DNA of 48,694 nt, taken from assembly GCA_005788585.1 (NCBI GenBank), contig SYBY01000391.1, positions 1-48,694 on the forward strand, written 5' to 3'. Each line of letters opens with the position of its first letter. Position 1 is the first letter of the stretch. The stretch is from Actinomycetota bacterium (lineage in GTDB: Bacteria > Actinomycetota > Thermoleophilia > Solirubrobacterales > Solirubrobacteraceae). Shown here piece by piece: positions 46,536 through 48,694 of the stretch. The notes below the pieces were generated by a model, which was given only the letters and a program-made list of their open reading frames with translations, had not been told where the DNA came from and did not search any database. The position numbers and the translations under genes were made by a program.

Positions 46536-47892
46536 CGGCCAGCCCTCGAACCTTCGAACGACGTACCCACACACTGTGCAGGTACGCCTGGACGACGCGG
46601 CGACGATCCTCCCAGTCGAGATCGGCCAGCCGCTGCACGGCGCGTTCTCCGGTGAGCGGCACAAGGATGCCGGAACGGTGCTGCGCGTGGTGCGCGGCGA
46701 GCGCCAGGTCGGCGGCGTCCCGGACTCGAGCGCGCTCCTTCAGCCCGGCGCGGTAGTCGACGTCGCCGAGAATCTCACGCATCTCGGTGTCATCACGCCA
46801 CAGCTCGAACTCGCGCGCCGCGGCCTCCCGGGCGGCGACGAGCGCGCCGAGCTCGAGGTCCTCGCTGGGCGCGGACTCAGTCGCGATCCCGGCAAGGCGC
46901 TCGTCCACGAGCGCGGTCACGTACTCGTCGAGCACCGCGGCACCGACGGTCATCCCCTTGTTCGCGCAGCCAATTGTGGTGCATCCGTAGCTGACGAACC
47001 CGTGCGGGTTGACGGACCGTTTCAGTGTGGACCTGCAGGCCGCGCATCGAGCGATGCCGGCGAGCAGCCGGTCGTGATGCTGACGGCTGCTGTCGGTGGT
47101 GCCCTTGACGGCGTTCGCGGCTTCCCACAGGTCAGGGGTGACGATCGCTGGCCATGCGTCTTCGAGGTACCCGCCGCGCGGCCCGCGCCAGACGCCGAGC
47201 GCGGCGCGGGACTGGATGATGCCGCTGACGGTAGTCGGCGCCCAGGCGCTGCGGCCGAGCGACGTGGGGACCTTCTCGCGGGTGAGGGTGTCGGCGATCG
47301 CGCGCCATCCCATCCCGGCGGCGCGCAACTCGAACACGCGGCGCACGACCTTCGACGTGTCGGGGTCGATGACGACGCGCCCGTCGTCGCGGCGGTACCC
47401 GTACGGGGTCTTGCCCGGGTAGCGGCCCGCGGCGACCGCTCTGGCTTGCGACGCGGTGAGAGCCTCCTCGGCGAGGTCGCGCTGCCACTCGGCCATGATG
47501 AGCAGCAGGCCGAGCATGGCGCGCCCGACGGGCGTGGCGGGGTCGATGCTCTCGGCGACGCTGACGACGCGGGCGCCTTGCTCGTCCAGCGTCTGGATCG
47601 TGAGCAGGCCGCCGACGACGGTGCGGGCGAACCGGTCGATGCGGGCGACGACGATCCCGCTGGACTTGCCACGGGCGATCCGCTCGAGCGCAGCGTCCAT
47701 GCCGGGGCGGATCATGGTGCCGCCGGATCGGTCAAGGTCCTCGTGGATCATCGCGATCTTCACGCCGTGAGCCTTCGCCCACGCGTTGATGGTGTCGCGC
47801 TGCTCGGCGGGGGACTGGAATCGGTCACCCGAGCGGCCGGCGACCTGGGAGACGCGGACGTAGCCGTCCATCACCTGAGGGGCGCCGCTCAC
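46414..47892 (-). CDS. int: Large serine recombinase, phage integrase
   Basis: 492 aa, leaderless GTG 47892 on the minus strand (ATG 47871 is an alternative). The N-terminal resolvase domain has MDGYVRVS with catalytic S15, then ARIDRFARTVVGGL and the E-helix LLIMAEWQRDLAEE. The recombinase domain spans about 150-260 (AAGRYPGKTPYGYRRDDGRV). A zinc ribbon (CAACRSTLKRS, then YGCTTIGCANKG) and a coiled coil follow. It joins attP and attB without host factors; excision needs a directionality factor not identified here. The start codon is 31 bases from the crossover core. Confidence 0.95.
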   Translation of the reverse strand: MSGAPQVMDGYVRVSQVAGRSGDRFQSPAEQRDTINAWAKAHGVKIAMIHEDLDRSGGTMIRPGMDAALERIARGKSSGIVVARIDRFARTVVGGLLTIQTLDEQGARVVSVAESIDPATPVGRAMLGLLLIMAEWQRDLAEEALTASQARAVAAGRYPGKTPYGYRRDDGRVVIDPDTSKVVRRVFELRAAGMGWRAIADTLTREKVPTSLGRSAWAPTTVSGIIQSRAALGVWRGPRGGYLEDAWPAIVTPDLWEAANAVKGTTDSSRQHHDRLLAGIARCAACRSTLKRSVNPHGFVSYGCTTIGCANKGMTVGAAVLDEYVTALVDERLAGIATESAPSEDLELGALVAAREAAAREFELWRDDTEMREILGDVDYRAGLKERARVRDAADLALAAHHAQHRSGILVPLTGERAVQRLADLDWEDRRRVVQAYLHSVWVRRSKVRGLAARRHVGRRARVVWMDDRHQPDLPDRQREFGPVEWPDEPPT

Positions 47893-47923
47893 CGGCTAAT
47901 CGTACACATCGACGGGTACTCGG
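47893..47923 (-). promoter_or_regulatory. Integrase promoter running into the crossover core
   Basis: On the minus strand TACGAT (47904-47899) lies 6 bases before GTG 47892. In reconstructed attP, TTGCCG is placed 16 bases upstream and spans the core, made from CGG plus CAA of the left end (864-869). In the lysogen the same position reads TGCCCG, with host bases replacing the first half. The -35 match to TTGACA falls from 4 to 2 of 6. Confidence 0.6.
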
Positions 47924-47950
47924 GCAGACCCGCACCCTGGACTCGCACGC
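47895..47950. other. attR: attR (right prophage attachment site)
   Basis: Phage sequence ends and host regulator sequence resumes at CGG 47921-47923. TCGACG at 47909-47914 is the phage half-site of the attP dyad. The following codons (GQTRTLDSHACRLRQKLG) continue the winged helix of the regulator in the right frame. Confidence 0.85.
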
Positions 47951-48050
47951 GTGCCGGCTGCGTCAGAAGCTCGGCGTGCACGGCGACCGGTTCGTCGTCA
48001 ACGTGTGGGGGGTCGGCTACCGCCTCGTCGACGGACCGGTCATCCGATGA
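47924..48050 (+). pseudogene. OmpR/PhoB-family response regulator, 3' fragment
   Basis: The last 41 codons of the split regulator: the recognition-helix region TRTLDSHACRLRQKLG, then the wing VVNVWGVGYRLVDG, typical of OmpR-family ends. No start codon or promoter is visible directly before it. It overlaps the kinase start by ATGA (48047-48050). Restored by precise excision. Confidence 0.92.
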
Positions 48051-48694
48051 GCGCGCTGGGACTGCTGGGCTGGTGCGCGGCGCTCGCGGCGGTCGGTGCG
48101 GCGGGCCTGCAGACGCTGCGCCTGCGCCAGCGGCGCGAGCTCGTCGCGCGGGCATGTCACGAGCTGCGCAACCCGCTGGCGGCCGCACGGCTGCTGCTCG
48201 CCTCGATGCAACGGCGCGGCGAGGCGCCGCCGCCGCGACTGGCCGCGCTGGACGGCGAGCTGCGCCGGGCGGGCATCGCGCTCGACGACCTCGCGGCCGC
48301 GCGCATCGGGCGGACCGTGGTGCTGCGCGACGAGCCCGTCGAGGTGGGTGAGCTGGTGGAGGAGCTGCTCGCCAGCTGGCACGTCGTGGCTCGGGCGTTC
48401 GGGAGCGACCTGCGGGTCGGCCCGACGCCTGCTGGGGTGCGGGTCCGCGGCGACCGTGTCCGGCTGGCGCAGGCCCTGTCGAACCTGGTGGCGAACGCGT
48501 TGGAGCACGGCGGCGGTCCGGTGGATCTGGCGGTCCATCGCCGCGGCGGCGCGGTCCACGTCGAGGTTGCCGACCGCGGGCCCGGCCTTCCGGCACCCGT
48601 CGGTGAGCTGACCCGCCGCCGGCGCGCCGGGCGGGGGCGGCGCGGCCGTGGGCTGGCGATCGCCGACCAGATCGCGCGCAGCCACGGCGGGCGG
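48047..48694 (+). CDS. Sensor histidine kinase, partial (partner of the split regulator)
   Basis: 216 residues to the window edge, ATG 48047. One N-terminal hydrophobic helix (about 4-24), then directly the dimerisation helix with ACHELRNPLAAARLL (H38), the N-box NLVANALEHGG (N146/N150), VADRGPGLP (G1, D176) and GRGLAIADQIARSHGG (G2). There is no room for an extracellular sensor domain, so it senses within or at the membrane or through a partner. Co-transcribed with the regulator in an uninfected cell; in the lysogen its normal promoter is 47 kb away. Confidence 0.9.
   Translation, partial: MSALGLLGWCAALAAVGAAGLQTLRLRQRRELVARACHELRNPLAAARLLLASMQRRGEAPPPRLAALDGELRRAGIALDDLAAARIGRTVVLRDEPVEVGELVEELLASWHVVARAFGSDLRVGPTPAGVRVRGDRVRLAQALSNLVANALEHGGGPVDLAVHRRGGAVHVEVADRGPGLPAPVGELTRRRRAGRGRRGRGLAIADQIARSHGGR

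Larger units (their letters stand above)
864..47923. mobile_element. Complete Mu-like myovirus prophage integrated by a serine integrase
   Basis: A single contiguous element of 47,057 bp is bounded by the two halves of one host gene. It carries an integrase next to attR, a repressor/Cro immunity region, early replication genes, a full packaging-head-contractile-tail module, lysis genes and several accessory genes. Gene order through the virion module matches phage Mu (terminase, portal, F, I, capsid, G, sheath L, tube M, tape measure, P, W, J, I). The lysogeny module is unrelated to Mu transposition. No broken structural gene was seen, so the prophage may be inducible; this is an inference from open frames only. 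Confidence 0.93.

Noticed and set aside
1..48694. CRISPR array, tRNA genes or insertion sequences
   Set aside because: No regularly spaced repeats, no cloverleaf with an anticodon arm and no transposase or terminal inverted repeats were noticed on reading. Weak or diverged tRNA genes could be missed without a scan.

Overview
The window is one complete temperate-phage genome (a prophage of about 47.06 kb, 864-47923) inside a host two-component-system operon. Very high GC, frequent GTG starts, 4-bp ATGA/GTGA gene overlaps and leaderless promoters (TANNNT about 6-7 bases before the start codon) point to a high-GC actinobacterium. The flanks look compatible with Thermoleophilia/Solirubrobacterales, but that placement is a guess.

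Flanks. On the left are a partial minus-strand gene (1-185) and the first 198 codons of an OmpR/PhoB-type response regulator (274-866). On the right are its last 41 codons (47924-48050) and a sensor histidine kinase that overlaps it by ATGA and runs off the window. Joining the two regulator pieces at a shared 3-base CGG gives exactly 720 nt, an uninterrupted 239-aa regulator. This fixes the attachment sites. The integrase is a large serine recombinase encoded beside attR (46414-47892, minus).

Left arm (905-6037, plus): small DNA-transaction and unknown genes, namely an HTH/zinc protein, a VRR-NUC nuclease, a PAPS-reductase/DndC-like enzyme, a degenerate GIY-YIG-like protein, and a 354-bp non-coding, motif-rich region (candidate origin or operator) upstream of a two-HTH protein. 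Late region (6138-33500, plus): a Mu-like myovirus morphogenesis module in nearly Mu order: terminase, a portal fused to an F/MuF-like domain, protease, scaffold, decoration, major capsid, head completion, sheath, tube, frameshifted tail chaperones, tape measure, LysM protein, a hub with two cell-wall hydrolase domains, spike, W, J, I, and fibre. A beta-helix tailspike, a Wzy-type polysaccharide polymerase with its own leaderless promoter, and a small membrane peptide interrupt this module between capsid and connector genes. A minus-strand secreted protein follows the fibre gene. Lysis genes (membrane proteins, amidase, holin, 28-aa membrane peptide) end at a strong terminator (33521-33555).

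Immunity and right arm (33564-46535): a minus-strand XRE repressor and a divergent Cro-like gene, then a long plus-strand early operon of many small proteins, SNF2 helicase, a conserved Zn-Cys protein, AEP primase, MazG and a UvrD-like helicase. The Cro promoter (42 bp, with a perfect operator dyad) is duplicated exactly at 39983-40024, inside the early operon. In the circular phage the early operon would run through attP into the left arm. Integration breaks this link, places the left arm downstream of the host regulator promoter, and replaces half of the apparent -35 element of the integrase promoter.

All functional names are from reading motifs by eye. No database search was possible.
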